64,000 nucleotides of DNA. Origin: Sporocytophaga myxococcoides (lineage in GTDB: Bacteria > Bacteroidota > Bacteroidia > Cytophagales > Cytophagaceae). Positions within the stretch are counted from its first letter, which is position 1, and each line of letters starts with the position of its first letter. The stretch lies in the NCBI RefSeq assembly GCF_000775915.1, contig NZ_BBLT01000003.1, positions 496,001 through 560,000 on the forward strand, given 5' to 3'. The position numbers and the translations under genes were made by a program. The notes beneath the pieces are model-generated. The model worked only from the letters and a program-made list of their open reading frames with translations, was not told where the DNA came from and ran no database searches. Below, in pieces: positions 36,000 to 46,056 of the stretch.

Positions 36000-37139
36000 A
36001 TGAATATTATACATAAGGAACCTCCTGTTTTCGAGGTAGAAAATAGCCAGTCGACCTTACCCAATAAAGCCTTCGCTCCTTTAAAGCCTGAAATGATTGA
36101 GGTAACAGAAGAGGAGAGAAAAGCAATTAATCAGGTAGGCGAAATTCTTTGCAAAGCTTATAAGACTTATGAAGATCCAGAGTATATAAGCAATCTTCAT
36201 ATTTATGCTTATCAGTTTCTTCCTGAAAGGATTATCAGGATATTAAGCAGGTTTGGTACGGATTTCTCAGCAAGACAGTATGGGGCAATTGTTTTTAAAG
36301 GTTTGGTTCATGTTGACCAACAAGCTCTGGGGCGCACTCCTGCAAGATGGCAGGAAGCAGATTTTAGTAAACTCAATATTTATGGATTTATTTCTTCTCT
36401 GCTTCATGGGGCTGTTCCTTCCAAACCAGTTCAGTATTATTCTCAACGAAAAGGAGGAGGGTTGATGCATCCGATTATCCCGGATGAAAACATGAATTTT
36501 ACTCAGACAGGGTCAGGCTCAAGAGCAGATCTATATGTACATACTGAAGATGCATTTCTGTTCAATCCAGCTGATTTTTTGAGTTTTATGTATCTTAGAA
36601 ATGAAGAGTTGGTTCCGTCTACACTTTATTCTATTCGCTCTCATGGAGAAGCAAGTGATGTCTTGAAACCATTATTCCGTTCTATTTATCGTTGTCCTCA
36701 GGATGCTAATTATCATTTGGAAGTAAGTAATAAGGTTGAAGTAAAAACTCCTGTATTGTATGGTAATGAAAAATTCCCGTTTATTCGTTTTGATGCAGCG
36801 GAACAGATTTTTAATCCTGATGCAAATCAAACACAGGAAGCAATGGATTACCTTATGAAATACTGGGAAGAAGCAAAGACGTTAATCTACAACGAATTTA
36901 TTCCTAAGTCAGGTGATCTCATTTTTGTAAACAATCATTTGTGTGCCCATGGAAGAAATGCATTTGAAGCAGGAGTAAAGATTGTTAATGGTGAAAAAAT
37001 TAAATGTGAGAGAAGGCAGATGATGCGCATGATGAGTAAGGCTAGTCTGATAAATATCCGTCATGTTACCCATACAGATGATCCTTACCTGGTAATGGAA
37101 AAGCATCTTGGAGAAATGTTTGATGAATCAGGAAATTAA
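36000..37139 (+). CDS. Fe(II)/2-oxoglutarate-dependent oxygenase (clavaminate synthase/VioC-like)
   Basis: A 379-residue non-heme iron oxygenase. The facial triad is visible as His-x-Glu in YVHTEDAF (about residue 180) and the distal His in CAHGRNAF (about 318). An Arg for 2-oxoglutarate follows (ERRQMMRM). The HTEDAFLFNPADFLSFMYLRN line closely resembles arginine, asparagine and enduracididine beta-hydroxylases such as VioC. It would hydroxylate a free or carrier-bound amino acid. It lies third in the carrier / ligase / oxygenase set, 281 bp after the ligase with repeat B in between, and ends at a terminator. Confidence 0.83.
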   Translation: MNIIHKEPPVFEVENSQSTLPNKAFAPLKPEMIEVTEEERKAINQVGEILCKAYKTYEDPEYISNLHIYAYQFLPERIIRILSRFGTDFSARQYGAIVFKGLVHVDQQALGRTPARWQEADFSKLNIYGFISSLLHGAVPSKPVQYYSQRKGGGLMHPIIPDENMNFTQTGSGSRADLYVHTEDAFLFNPADFLSFMYLRNEELVPSTLYSIRSHGEASDVLKPLFRSIYRCPQDANYHLEVSNKVEVKTPVLYGNEKFPFIRFDAAEQIFNPDANQTQEAMDYLMKYWEEAKTLIYNEFIPKSGDLIFVNNHLCAHGRNAFEAGVKIVNGEKIKCERRQMMRMMSKASLINIRHVTHTDDPYLVMEKHLGEMFDESGN

Positions 37140-37162
37140 GAATTACTAACCCAAATCATTAT

Positions 37163-37200
37163 AAAAAAAGAGACTGCCTTTAAGGTAATCTCTTTTTTTT
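37163..37200 (+). terminator. Rho-independent terminator after the oxygenase gene
   Basis: An imperfect stem agagactgcc / ggtaatctct with flanking A and T runs (eight T), 24 bp after the stop. Confidence 0.8.
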
Positions 37201-37403
37201 ATAATTAGTGAATTCATTGGAACCATTGGCAGGACTGGATCTTGTTCACTTCTTTATTCATTTCGCCTTCAGTTCATAGGTCAACTTAATAGAAAGTTAT
37301 GTAGAATCTTTGTTTTTTGACATCAGTTGGAAAGAGGGATCTGTGGTTCTTTATACCTCAGATCCTGCGAGTGGCTCCGGAGGATAGAGCAAATACATCT
37401 TTT

Positions 37404-37436
37404 TATTAAAGAGAAGGATTTAGGATGAGTTCTTTT
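37404..37436 (-). repeat. Remnant of the palindromic repeat
   Basis: gagaaggatttaggatgag resembles the right edge of copy B (gagagggatttagggtgagg). The rest of the element is not recognisable, so this is a degraded fragment or chance match. Confidence 0.35.
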
Positions 37437-37455
37437 TTAGACTTTCAGAAATAAA

Positions 37456-37491
37456 GAATCTCCCTCCTGGAAATATACAAAAGGGAGATCT
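37456..37491 (-). terminator. Putative terminator of the DUF4374 gene
   Basis: An 8-bp stem atctccct / agggagat with a 16-base loop, about 50 bp beyond the stop of the minus-strand gene, followed by a T-rich sequence on that strand. Confidence 0.5.
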
Positions 37492-37538
37492 GAAATATGG
37501 ATGTGTACCTGAGATGTTCTCTAAAAGGGTTTATCGGA

Positions 37539-38774
37539 TTACTTTAAGTTAGCAACATGCATTACATCCTGGCCAATAATCTTTGCGCCACGGATTCCAG
37601 TATATGTATTAGGATCAACTTCATACATATACAAGCCCTCAGCGCTTTTTATCTTGATTTGAAGTTTGCCTTCATTGTCGATCATGAAGTGGTTGGGATA
37701 CATACCTGTTACTCCTCCATAATGCACCGGGACGCCGTTTACATAATTAAGAGTCTTATCTGCAATGTCAATAATAGCTAGTTTCACATCTGCTCTTGCC
37801 CATCTGTCAGCTATTGTATGATGAGTTGTAAAAATACTTGCCAGCATTTTGTTATTTCCAAGATAGTAGGCACTGTTTATTTTATAACCACCGCTCAAAT
37901 CTTCAATATTGACAAAATAGTCTTTGTCAAACTCTGTTTGTCCAGCTTTGATACGAAGAATTCCGGATGGTTTTGTTTCTTGAGAAGCCCCTGTAGAAAA
38001 AGAGCATGGAGATACAGTATAGATGTCATTATTTTCAGTGGTGAAGACATGCCCAGCTGCGCAGTATGAACCAATAAAACCAGTTCTGCTGTCTACGATT
38101 CTTTTTTCATATTTTAAGTCAGGCCACGAGTATATAGCTACATAAGCGGTATCAGTATATGTAGAATTAAATTTGCCATCCGAAATATGGAAGAAGGGTA
38201 AATATAGTTTGTTCCCTCTCAAAGCCATACCTGAAAATACAGCCTGTTCACCTGAATGATTTGTAGGTGTATAAAGATTTACTTTCCCTTGCATGATCAC
38301 GGAACCTGTTTCCGCATTTACACGAAAGATTGTACCGTAATTCTGATCCTGTACTTTAAAAGGAATATTTATAGCTAAGAATTCTACTTCACTGATTGGA
38401 TGAAAAAGATGCAAACGATCTATAGTAAATTTTTTGTGTTGTACAAGTTGCTTGTTTTCATTCATCTTGTAGATCGTTCCGATGTTTACATCAGTATAGG
38501 TAATAGTAGTAAGGTATTTGCCGGTCTGCTGATAATGATGGTAGTTTGTTTGTTCTATACCTTTTCCGACAATGGATATTTCTCCACTTTTTACATTATC
38601 AACATTTGTAAGATACTCTGTCGATACAGTTGAACTTCCTTCAGAACGAACAGATAATACATAGGCTCCTGTTGATGCCACATCAGGGAGGTCATCTTTT
38701 TTCTCTCTGCAAGAAGTTAAAAATATAGCAGCATAGGTCAGACCTATACCCCAGAGTAATAATTGTTTTTTCAT
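37539..38774 (-). CDS. DUF4374 lipoprotein
   Basis: A 411-residue lipoprotein with a lipobox at AIFLTSC (Cys about 22). The remainder reads as a seven-bladed propeller-like chain (GIEQTNYHHYQQTGKYLTT, GGVTGMYPNHFMIDNEG) typical of DUF4374. In Bacteroidota this family sits beside TonB-dependent receptors of siderophore and metal uptake. It starts 21 bp after the receptor gene, in one operon, and is probably outer-membrane- or periplasm-anchored to help ligand capture. Its biochemical role is unknown. Confidence 0.82.
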   Translation of the reverse strand: MKKQLLLWGIGLTYAAIFLTSCREKKDDLPDVASTGAYVLSVRSEGSSTVSTEYLTNVDNVKSGEISIVGKGIEQTNYHHYQQTGKYLTTITYTDVNIGTIYKMNENKQLVQHKKFTIDRLHLFHPISEVEFLAINIPFKVQDQNYGTIFRVNAETGSVIMQGKVNLYTPTNHSGEQAVFSGMALRGNKLYLPFFHISDGKFNSTYTDTAYVAIYSWPDLKYEKRIVDSRTGFIGSYCAAGHVFTTENNDIYTVSPCSFSTGASQETKPSGILRIKAGQTEFDKDYFVNIEDLSGGYKINSAYYLGNNKMLASIFTTHHTIADRWARADVKLAIIDIADKTLNYVNGVPVHYGGVTGMYPNHFMIDNEGKLQIKIKSAEGLYMYEVDPNTYTGIRGAKIIGQDVMHVANLK

Positions 38775-38795
38775 GGTAAAAATTTATTTAATGGT

Positions 38796-41165
38796 TTATG
38801 GTTTACTAATGAAATAGCGAAGTTTGACATAAAATGCCCTGCCAGGTTTTTGAAGTTTGAAATTATCGTACAATTGTGCATCAAAAATATTGTTACAATC
38901 CGCACTGATATTATAGCGTCCGTTTTTCAGAGAGTAAGAAATATATGCTGCATGGGAAGTCTGTCTTGGAATTCTAAGTTTAGTATCTCTTCTTCCATAT
39001 ATTTCCCATTTCAGGAAATATTCTTCAACAAAAGCAAAACGATAGCCCAGGGATAGCTGATCGTGTGAACAGATAATTTTTCTGTTCTGAACTGATATAT
39101 CTGCGTTACCAAAAAGATTTGGGATGTTAGGTACTTTCGTAAGATAAGATTCCAATTGATTGCCATGCCCATCATATTGAACAAGACTTAAGGTATTTTG
39201 CCAGGTACCATTTAAAGAAAGACGTAAAAAGTTTTTGTATTCATAAAGAATGTCGGCATCAAATCCTGTTACCTCTATAGCAGCTTCATTGATAACTTCA
39301 GTAGTTATAGTTATCACTTGGGTTCGGATAAAGTCCTTGGCACGTCTGTACAAGAATCCTCCTTCCAGTATAATTTTATGGGAAAGCTTGGTATTTAAAC
39401 GGTAGCTTAATCCTAAGTTGAAATTTTTACTTTTCTCTGTTTTTATGTGCGGATTTCCTTCCAGATTTACTCCATCTCCGAAATATTCCCATCCTTCAGG
39501 TAATCGAAAGGAGTTTTCGTAGGACGCGTAGGCTTTCAGTCCTCGAGATATTGTCCATTGTGAAGCTAGTCCCCATCCTGTATGCTGACGGTTTAGCTCT
39601 TTTATTTTCCAGGAATCGGCAACGAATTTGTCAGATATATAATAGGAAGCACCGTTTTGGAGATATTGCTTGGCAAAGACAGAAAAAGTTAATTTCTCTT
39701 CCCAGTCAAAACGATAGCCCAAACCTAGTATGGATTTGCTCACAACTTGAGGATGCCGATACCTCATGTTGGTCGGATCTATTTCATCATGGCCTTTGCG
39801 ATCAAAGCGATTAAAGGTATAGTTAGCAACCAGTGAATGATGTTCGGAAATCAGATAACTCAGGTTTGCAGTAGCCAGCATCAGATTATTGCTATAGCGA
39901 TACATAGTTAATGTGTTTTCTCCTCTGTTTGCCTTGTACCCTATGGTGCCATTCCACGAATATGTCCGGGCAGTTGCTGTATCAATGGTTTGGTCATGAC
40001 CGAAGTTGTAAGAAGCGTAGGTGCTTAAACTCAATCCTTTTACAATAAGGTTTTTCTTTTGATATTTGAATGTAGGCATCAAGGTAGAACTCAGTTGTCT
40101 GCGTTCTCCATAGACCCTTTCCATAGTTGCTCCAGTTTGTATTTCTTTATCACTGCCGGATGCTATGAATCCAAATAATAATTGATCTACATATTTTTTA
40201 TCAAGCAGACCAACTTCAAAAATCGCTGATTTGGAATCATAGGTATCATGAAATCTTCTGACTCGAATTTTATTTCCTGTAATAGTGTATCCATTTACGA
40301 CTTCATCTACATCAACCCAATAATTGTTGTCTGAGTAATTCTGAAAGAGGTTTGCGCGGACAGTGAGGCCTGTTGCAGAGTCTGTAATAGCAAAGTTTAC
40401 AGAGGTTCGATGTGTATTAAATGAACCGTATGAATACGATACATCAAGGAAATTTCTGGATTTTTTATCGGTGACTATATTTATTGCGCCTCCCAATGCG
40501 TCAGAACCTAGCCAGACAGGTACTACACCTTTATAGATTTCTATTCTGTCGGCTAGATTGATTGGGATATTGTTTAATGTAAGTGAAGATCCGAAGTTCT
40601 CCATTGGGATTTCATCCAGAAAGAAGCGCACCTGATTGCTAGTAAACCCATTAAGAGAGAAACTAAATCCTGAACCAAGCCCTCCGTCTTCTCTTATTCT
40701 AACGCCGGTAGTAGTTCCCAGCACCTGATTAAGATCACTTGTTCTGTTGGAGAAATTCTTTGTTTGTATAACATTGACATTAAAGCCGCTCTCTTTAATC
40801 TTCCTGGCTTCACTTTTGCCGGTTACGACCACTTCATCCAGTGAATGCGGCTCGGGGCTAAGGGTAAAATTAATATTAAGAGCTGCGGTATCTTTCACTG
40901 TTATTGTTATTGAGTAAGGCATAAAACCAATAGCTCGCGCCTGAATGCTAAAGGTCCCAAATGGTACTCTTTCAATGGTGAATGTTCCGTTTGGGTCTGA
41001 CATTGATCCTAACTGCAATGGATCTGTTACAATAGTTGCATAAGGTATTGGCTCTCCCGTCACAGTGAGAACCCTTCCGGTTACTTTACAATTATCACCT
41101 TGTCCAAAACATGCTCCGGACAGGAAAAAGTAAATATTTAAAAAAGCTAGAAAATAAGATTTCAT
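38796..41165 (-). CDS. TonB-dependent outer-membrane receptor, probably ferric siderophore
   Basis: A 789-residue receptor from the ATG at 41165 (MKSYFLAFLNIYFF signal peptide, then ACFGQ); an ORF start 31 codons upstream lacks a signal. After an N-terminal carboxypeptidase-like domain (VTGRVLTVTGEPIPYATIV, about 25-105) comes a TonB box (HSLDEVVVTGK). The plug follows (LNQVLGTTTGVRIREDGGLG, DALGGAINIVTDKK), then a 22-strand barrel ending in FYVKLRYFISKP. Unlike SusC it has no SusD partner. Gene order with DUF4374, and proximity to the siderophore operon, favour siderophore uptake; the ligand is inferred. Confidence 0.9.
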   Translation of the reverse strand: MKSYFLAFLNIYFFLSGACFGQGDNCKVTGRVLTVTGEPIPYATIVTDPLQLGSMSDPNGTFTIERVPFGTFSIQARAIGFMPYSITITVKDTAALNINFTLSPEPHSLDEVVVTGKSEARKIKESGFNVNVIQTKNFSNRTSDLNQVLGTTTGVRIREDGGLGSGFSFSLNGFTSNQVRFFLDEIPMENFGSSLTLNNIPINLADRIEIYKGVVPVWLGSDALGGAINIVTDKKSRNFLDVSYSYGSFNTHRTSVNFAITDSATGLTVRANLFQNYSDNNYWVDVDEVVNGYTITGNKIRVRRFHDTYDSKSAIFEVGLLDKKYVDQLLFGFIASGSDKEIQTGATMERVYGERRQLSSTLMPTFKYQKKNLIVKGLSLSTYASYNFGHDQTIDTATARTYSWNGTIGYKANRGENTLTMYRYSNNLMLATANLSYLISEHHSLVANYTFNRFDRKGHDEIDPTNMRYRHPQVVSKSILGLGYRFDWEEKLTFSVFAKQYLQNGASYYISDKFVADSWKIKELNRQHTGWGLASQWTISRGLKAYASYENSFRLPEGWEYFGDGVNLEGNPHIKTEKSKNFNLGLSYRLNTKLSHKIILEGGFLYRRAKDFIRTQVITITTEVINEAAIEVTGFDADILYEYKNFLRLSLNGTWQNTLSLVQYDGHGNQLESYLTKVPNIPNLFGNADISVQNRKIICSHDQLSLGYRFAFVEEYFLKWEIYGRRDTKLRIPRQTSHAAYISYSLKNGRYNISADCNNIFDAQLYDNFKLQKPGRAFYVKLRYFISKP

Positions 41166-41683
41166 TTTTACTCCTATAATTTTTGTATGACCCAAATTTG
41201 GCCTCAAAATACCAGTCCTTAAGGCCTCTGATTGAACCGTAAGCTCAGTGAATATCAATCATTGTTAAAGGTTGTTTTTCAGGTTGTTCTTTCAATAATA
41301 TGCAGACAGAAATTTCTTGCTTAGTAGCGAAAATTTCTAATTTTTATTTAGACTTATTATAAATAGCACGTAAACTTATAAAAATTAATTGATTAGGCAA
41401 AAAAAATTTTTCACCACAGTTTACCTTTATGCTGACTCTCAAATTTGGGTCTGCTGTTTTATTAAGATGTTGGTTTGCAGTCTTTTAATTGTGAATACTT
41501 TGGTTTTACCCTTTGTTTGGGGGAGTTCCGGGAAGATTTTAGATATACCATAAAAAAATATAATGACCGATTAGTATTATCAGACCATTAATCCTTTTAT
41601 TCATTTTAATAGAAAAGCTATAAGATCTAATCATTCAAAATGAAAGCAAAGTGACTGAAATTGACTTTGTATATGTGCTTAGG
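41166..41683. other. Intergenic region, 518 bp
   Basis: Upstream region of the minus-strand receptor gene. It is AT-rich, with an A-then-T tract near 41400. No open frame or repeat is convincing, and no promoter box can be assigned safely. Confidence 0.4.
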
Positions 41684-42397
41684 TCAATCTTCAAGTAATG
41701 AAAGATAAATCTGATCTGTTTCGAATTCAATTTCACTGGACCTCATATTGCTGTAATGTATTCCATGTATGGGGTTTAATTTTATTGACTGTTGATTTAA
41801 CAGCCGGGTTTTTTTTAGCCAATGGTTTATTCGGGTTCCGAATAAATACATTGCAGCAGTGGGTATTGACAGTATTCTTTTCCGAAAATTGCTTTGTCTT
41901 GAATATGTATAGAAGTTGTTTTGAGAAAGATTTATTAAAGCATCAGTGGGTGCATAGTAATGAGTATATTTATCAAGGAATAACTTGATTGTAGGCGTGA
42001 TCTTTAAATCTAATTCAGCTATACCTGTTTCATCTTCAGGTATGTTTGCAATTTTGTTTAAGTAAAAGCTGGAGGGTAATCTGGTTCCCTGAATCATCAG
42101 ATATTCTTCTTTTAAAAGATAATCTATAAATTCAGAGATCAGCAAGAATCTTTGTGGCAATTCGTAGAAATCTTTATAAACATCTTCAGGCTTACCTGTT
42201 ATTTCAATTTTACTGAAATTCCATACGCCTTCATCAGATATGGTAGGTATACTTTTTCCTTCAATGACATATAGTTGAGAAGATGAATTCAGTTGATTCT
42301 CTAAAAAAAGCTCAGGGGAGATCATTGTTTGTCCTTTCTTACTAAGACTTATAATCTTTTTTATGATGCTCTTTTCTAATTTGCTAAATGTCCTCAT
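41684..42397 (-). CDS. Hypothetical protein
   Basis: A 237-residue protein with no signal peptide and no recognised family. It has an N-terminal basic amphipathic region (LEKSIIKKIISLSKKGQ), a middle predicted helical part (RFLLISEFIDYLLKEEYLMIQG), and a short hydrophobic stretch near 180 (RILSIPTAAMYLFGTRINHWL) that could contact a membrane. Codon use and AT content match the neighbours. It is monocistronic. No function is proposed. Confidence 0.6.
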   Translation of the reverse strand: MRTFSKLEKSIIKKIISLSKKGQTMISPELFLENQLNSSSQLYVIEGKSIPTISDEGVWNFSKIEITGKPEDVYKDFYELPQRFLLISEFIDYLLKEEYLMIQGTRLPSSFYLNKIANIPEDETGIAELDLKITPTIKLFLDKYTHYYAPTDALINLSQNNFYTYSRQSNFRKRILSIPTAAMYLFGTRINHWLKKTRLLNQQSIKLNPIHGIHYSNMRSSEIEFETDQIYLSLLED

Positions 42398-42813
42398 ATC
42401 TTTATGTATGACGATTTACTAATAAAACGTATTGCAAATTAGTCTGTTATGTTAACTTACTGTTAAGTCAATATTATCAAATATGAATGATTATTTTCAG
42501 GATTATGTAAAGCAGGTTCATTCAAAAGTTTAAGATGTTTGATCCATTAATTTATTACTGCTTTTGGGTAAGATCACTTGTTCTAATTTACAATCAAGAG
42601 TCATTTAAGTTTAACATCTTTATCTGGTCGCAATTTCTTAAAACGATTAAACATCCTTATTACAGCTCAGGAAGAAGGATATAGAGGTGTGTATTTTTTA
42701 TTTTACATTTTTTTTGAAAAATGTTACTTCTGATTTTGGGCTTGGGTATTCTGCTTAACAAGGATTAAAAAATAATAATGCAGAAATAAGAATATTCTTG
42801 TAACCCATACTTT
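42398..42813. other. Intergenic region, 416 bp
   Basis: AT-rich, divergent leader between the hypothetical gene and the remnant at 42814. Nothing recognisable was found. Confidence 0.4.
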
Positions 42814-43299
42814 ATGAGAAAACTTTTATTCTTCATTGCTTTAACTTTAAGTTCTCTACATTCAATAATGGCTCAAAGGCTGGTCATCAAAGTCGACCTG
42901 AATATGAGTGGCCGCGATGATGCTGAAACCAATGACTCGAACTACCTGGCCTGGGTTGCTGATAATGCTGTCAGTATAACAAAGATAATTAACGGAGTTA
43001 CTTTTACCTTCAGGAAGGCAGGATCTAAGGGTTCTGCATTGCGTGCTGACAGGTATAAAGCAGGAGTACAGGCGCCAAATTATGCCCGACTAATATGTGA
43101 TGGTATGGTTGTAGAAGTTGGAAATGCGGAGCAGAGATTGAGCTTACTATAAGTGGTCTTCCTAAAGGGCACTTCATTATTGCTTTACCATAACTCATTT
43201 GCTGATCCTGCATCAAATACCTTTGCTCGCATTGATGTTTATGTTAATGGGACATTGGCAATTAACAACCTGGCTCCATCAAACAGGTCAAGTTTATAA
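42814..43299 (+). pseudogene. Decayed N-terminal fragment of a secreted carbohydrate-active protein
   Basis: The first frame gives a signal peptide (MRKLLFFIALTLSSLHSIMAQ) and a conserved-looking module (VDLNMSGRDDAETNDSNYLAW, AGVQAPNYARLICDGM) but stops at 43152. Sequence continues in the next frame from about 43122 (AEIELTISGLPKGH) and, after a further shift near 43172, in the third frame (LLLYHNSFADPASNTFARID, VYVNGTLAINNLAPSNR), stopping at 43299. At least two indels and a missing C-terminal catalytic part show gene decay. The module resembles N-terminal domains of Bacteroidota polysaccharide lyases or hydrolases; the exact family is unsure. Confidence 0.6.
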
Positions 43300-43731
43300 T
43301 AAAACTGGCAAGGGCTATAGAACCCGCAAAAAATGAAGGCATCAAAATTAAAAGCTCGGAGAAGCTGATTTTTGAAGACTAAATATCCAGAAGTTATAAT
43401 TTATTTTTCTTATTTAGTTGAAATTCAACCTTTATTATTGATGAATAACTGCCTAAAATTGACTTAATAAGCCCTGCTGCAATTGCTCATTTGATTTATT
43501 TCTTGTCCTACAGTTCCCGCTTCTTGCTTTGATACTATATTTTCATGGTAATGTTCTATTTATTTGCGTCTTATTTTTGAATAAAATCTCCCAATATGCA
43601 TCTCAATCGAATCTACTTCGTACGAATATTTATTGAATTGTGATTTAATTAAGGAAATTTTGGATTCTTTAAGGCTTAAGTGATTACTTATTGATCCTCT
43701 TTACAGTAGTAACAAAAAAACTAAATAAAAT
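43300..43731. other. Intergenic region, 432 bp, after the gene remnant
   Basis: A short open stretch (about 43290-43381, reading LARAIEPAKNEGIKIKSS and stopping) follows the remnant in another frame; it may be a scrap of a different gene. The rest should hold the promoter of the GH9 gene. No clear box was seen. Confidence 0.4.
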
Positions 43732-45903
43732 ATGGATAAATTTTATTCTACTCTATTTCTATCAATTTACTTATTCCTTTTATTCGGATTGAAGGAGGTT
43801 TCTGGTCAATCTGTTTCTAAATTCATCGTGGCAGATCAGTTCGGATATCTTCCGGATGAGGTTAAAATAGCTGTTGTCCGTGATCCGGTGACAGGTTATG
43901 ATGGTTCAGAATCTTTTACGCCGGGTACTTTGTATGCAGTTGTCAATTCTGCAGGGCAACAGGTATATACCGGTCCATTGCAGATTTGGTCAGGTGGTGT
44001 GGAAGATAACTCTTCAGGTGACAAAGCCTGGTGGTTTGATTTTTCGTCTGTAGATCAACCAGGTGAATATTATATTCTGGATGTCAATAATAATGTTCGC
44101 TCATATTCCTTTCAAATTAGCGGTGGGATTTATAACGATATACTCAAACACGCAGTACGGACATTCTTTTACCAGCGTGCGGGCTTTGCAAAACAGGCAC
44201 AGTATGCAGGGGAAGGTTGGGCTGATGGTGCAAGCCATATGCAGGACAAGAAAGCAAGAGCATATAACGATAGAAACAATGCTGCAAAGGAAAAAGATGT
44301 TTCAGGTGGTTGGTATGATGCGGGTGACTACAATAAATATACGAACTGGACAGCAAACTATGTAGTACAGATGATGTTGGCTTATCTGGAAAAACCAGAT
44401 GCATGGGCTGATAATTACAATTTGCCGGAATCTGGTAATGGTGTGCCTGATTTACTGGATGAAGCAAAGTGGGGAATAGATCATTTGCTTCGCATGCAGC
44501 AGGCTGACGGCTCAGTAATTAGCATTGCATCTCTTGCTCATGCCAGCCCTCCTTCAAGTGCAACAGGTACAACTTATTATGGTGGTATCAATACCTCTTC
44601 CGCACATAGTGTCGCTGGCGCTTTTGCGATAGCTTCCAAAGTATATCGTTCACTGAATATGAATGCTTATGCAGATACGTTGGTTAAAAGAGCAAAACTT
44701 GCCTGGGACTGGTCCGGCGTAAATCCAAATGTGGTATGGAACAATAATGATGCGGCATATGGATCTTCAGGAATTGGAGCTGGGCAGCAGGAAACGGATG
44801 ATTATGGTCGTGAAATGGGAAGATTAAAAGCTGCAGTATTCCTCTATGATGCTACGGGAGAAGCTACATATAAATCTTATGTAGATGCGAATTATAAAAA
44901 TTCACATTTACTTCAATGGGGGTTTGCATACCCATTTGAGGGTGAATTACAGGATGTTTTGCTTTATTATACATCTCTGTCAGGAGCTACAACTGCTACA
45001 AAAAATGCCATCATCAACGCTTACAAAGGTAGTATGACAAACCACGATGATAATTTTAAGGCAATTACTTCAAAAAAAGACCCTTATCGTGCTCACCTGA
45101 AAGACTACACCTGGGGTAGCAACAACATAAAATCTATGCAGGGAACCATGTTTCATAACATAATAAGTTATAATGTTGACGCTACCAAAAACACTATTGC
45201 CAGAGAAGCTGCTTTGGGATACATCCACTATATTCATGGGGTTAATCCTTTGAGCATGGTTTACTTATCAAACATGTATAACTATGGTGCTGAAAATGGG
45301 GTTAATGAATTTTACCATAGTTGGTTTACAGATAAAAGTGCTAAGTGGGACAGAGTAGGAACCTCCACTTACGGTCCTGCGCCAGGATTCCTGGTAGGTG
45401 GAGCAAACCCTGGATATGATTGGGATGGTTGTTGCCCTTCCGGATGTGGCAGCTCACAATTCAATGCTGTTTGTACTTCCGAATCTATCACGCCTCCTAA
45501 AGGACAACCAAAACAAAAGTCATATAAAGATTTCAACACCAGCTGGCCACTGAACTCATGGTCCGTGACTGAAAATAGTAATGGATATCAGATCAGCTAT
45601 ATTCGTTTGCTTTCGAAGTTTGTAGATATAAATGAAACAACGAGTGTTGAAAGTCCTTCAGGAAAAAATACATCTTCAATGGATCTTTTTCCTAATCCTA
45701 CAAATGGTTCTTTCTGGATATCCAATGTGAAACCAGGTAAATATCAGGTTACGGTAATGGATATAAGAGGATCTGTTATGAAGACATATACTATGGATAA
45801 TGGATCACAGGAAATTCAGCTTTCTGATTTGCCTTCCGGTTCATATCTGGTTAAAGTTTCAGGAGGAGAGCAGGTTATAATTAAACCATTGATTAAATTG
45901 TAA
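43732..45903 (+). CDS. GH9 endoglucanase (cellulase), T9SS-secreted
   Basis: A 723-residue cellulase that cleaves beta-1,4-glucan with inversion. The signal peptide (1-25) is followed by an Ig-like CelD-type N-domain (about 28-130, IVADQFGYLPDEVKIAVV). The (alpha/alpha)6 catalytic domain spans about 140-635: GGWYDAGDYNKYT supplies Asp196 and Asp199 (catalytic base region), and Glu614 in SVTENSNG is the likely acid. A type A sorting domain (LFPNPTNGSFWI to the end) closes the protein. There is no carbohydrate-binding module. It is monocistronic, ending before a terminator at 46019. Confidence 0.93.
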   Translation: MDKFYSTLFLSIYLFLLFGLKEVSGQSVSKFIVADQFGYLPDEVKIAVVRDPVTGYDGSESFTPGTLYAVVNSAGQQVYTGPLQIWSGGVEDNSSGDKAWWFDFSSVDQPGEYYILDVNNNVRSYSFQISGGIYNDILKHAVRTFFYQRAGFAKQAQYAGEGWADGASHMQDKKARAYNDRNNAAKEKDVSGGWYDAGDYNKYTNWTANYVVQMMLAYLEKPDAWADNYNLPESGNGVPDLLDEAKWGIDHLLRMQQADGSVISIASLAHASPPSSATGTTYYGGINTSSAHSVAGAFAIASKVYRSLNMNAYADTLVKRAKLAWDWSGVNPNVVWNNNDAAYGSSGIGAGQQETDDYGREMGRLKAAVFLYDATGEATYKSYVDANYKNSHLLQWGFAYPFEGELQDVLLYYTSLSGATTATKNAIINAYKGSMTNHDDNFKAITSKKDPYRAHLKDYTWGSNNIKSMQGTMFHNIISYNVDATKNTIAREAALGYIHYIHGVNPLSMVYLSNMYNYGAENGVNEFYHSWFTDKSAKWDRVGTSTYGPAPGFLVGGANPGYDWDGCCPSGCGSSQFNAVCTSESITPPKGQPKQKSYKDFNTSWPLNSWSVTENSNGYQISYIRLLSKFVDINETTSVESPSGKNTSSMDLFPNPTNGSFWISNVKPGKYQVTVMDIRGSVMKTYTMDNGSQEIQLSDLPSGSYLVKVSGGEQVIIKPLIKL

Positions 45904-46018
45904 TATTATATTCAGATGCAATGTCTGGGAAACTGTCAATCGCTTGTTTATTGTTGTCCTTTTTTACTTTTAGAGGCCAGACAGTAAATGCAGGTCTATA
46001 TTAGCAGGATTGATGATA

Positions 46019-46056
46019 GGAACTCAAAAGCCAGAGCTTTTGAGTTCCCTTTTTTT
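46019..46056 (+). terminator. Rho-independent terminator downstream of the GH9 gene
   Basis: A perfect 12-bp stem ggaactcaaaag / cttttgagttcc, 6-base loop and a run of seven T, 115 bp after the GH9 stop. Confidence 0.85.
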
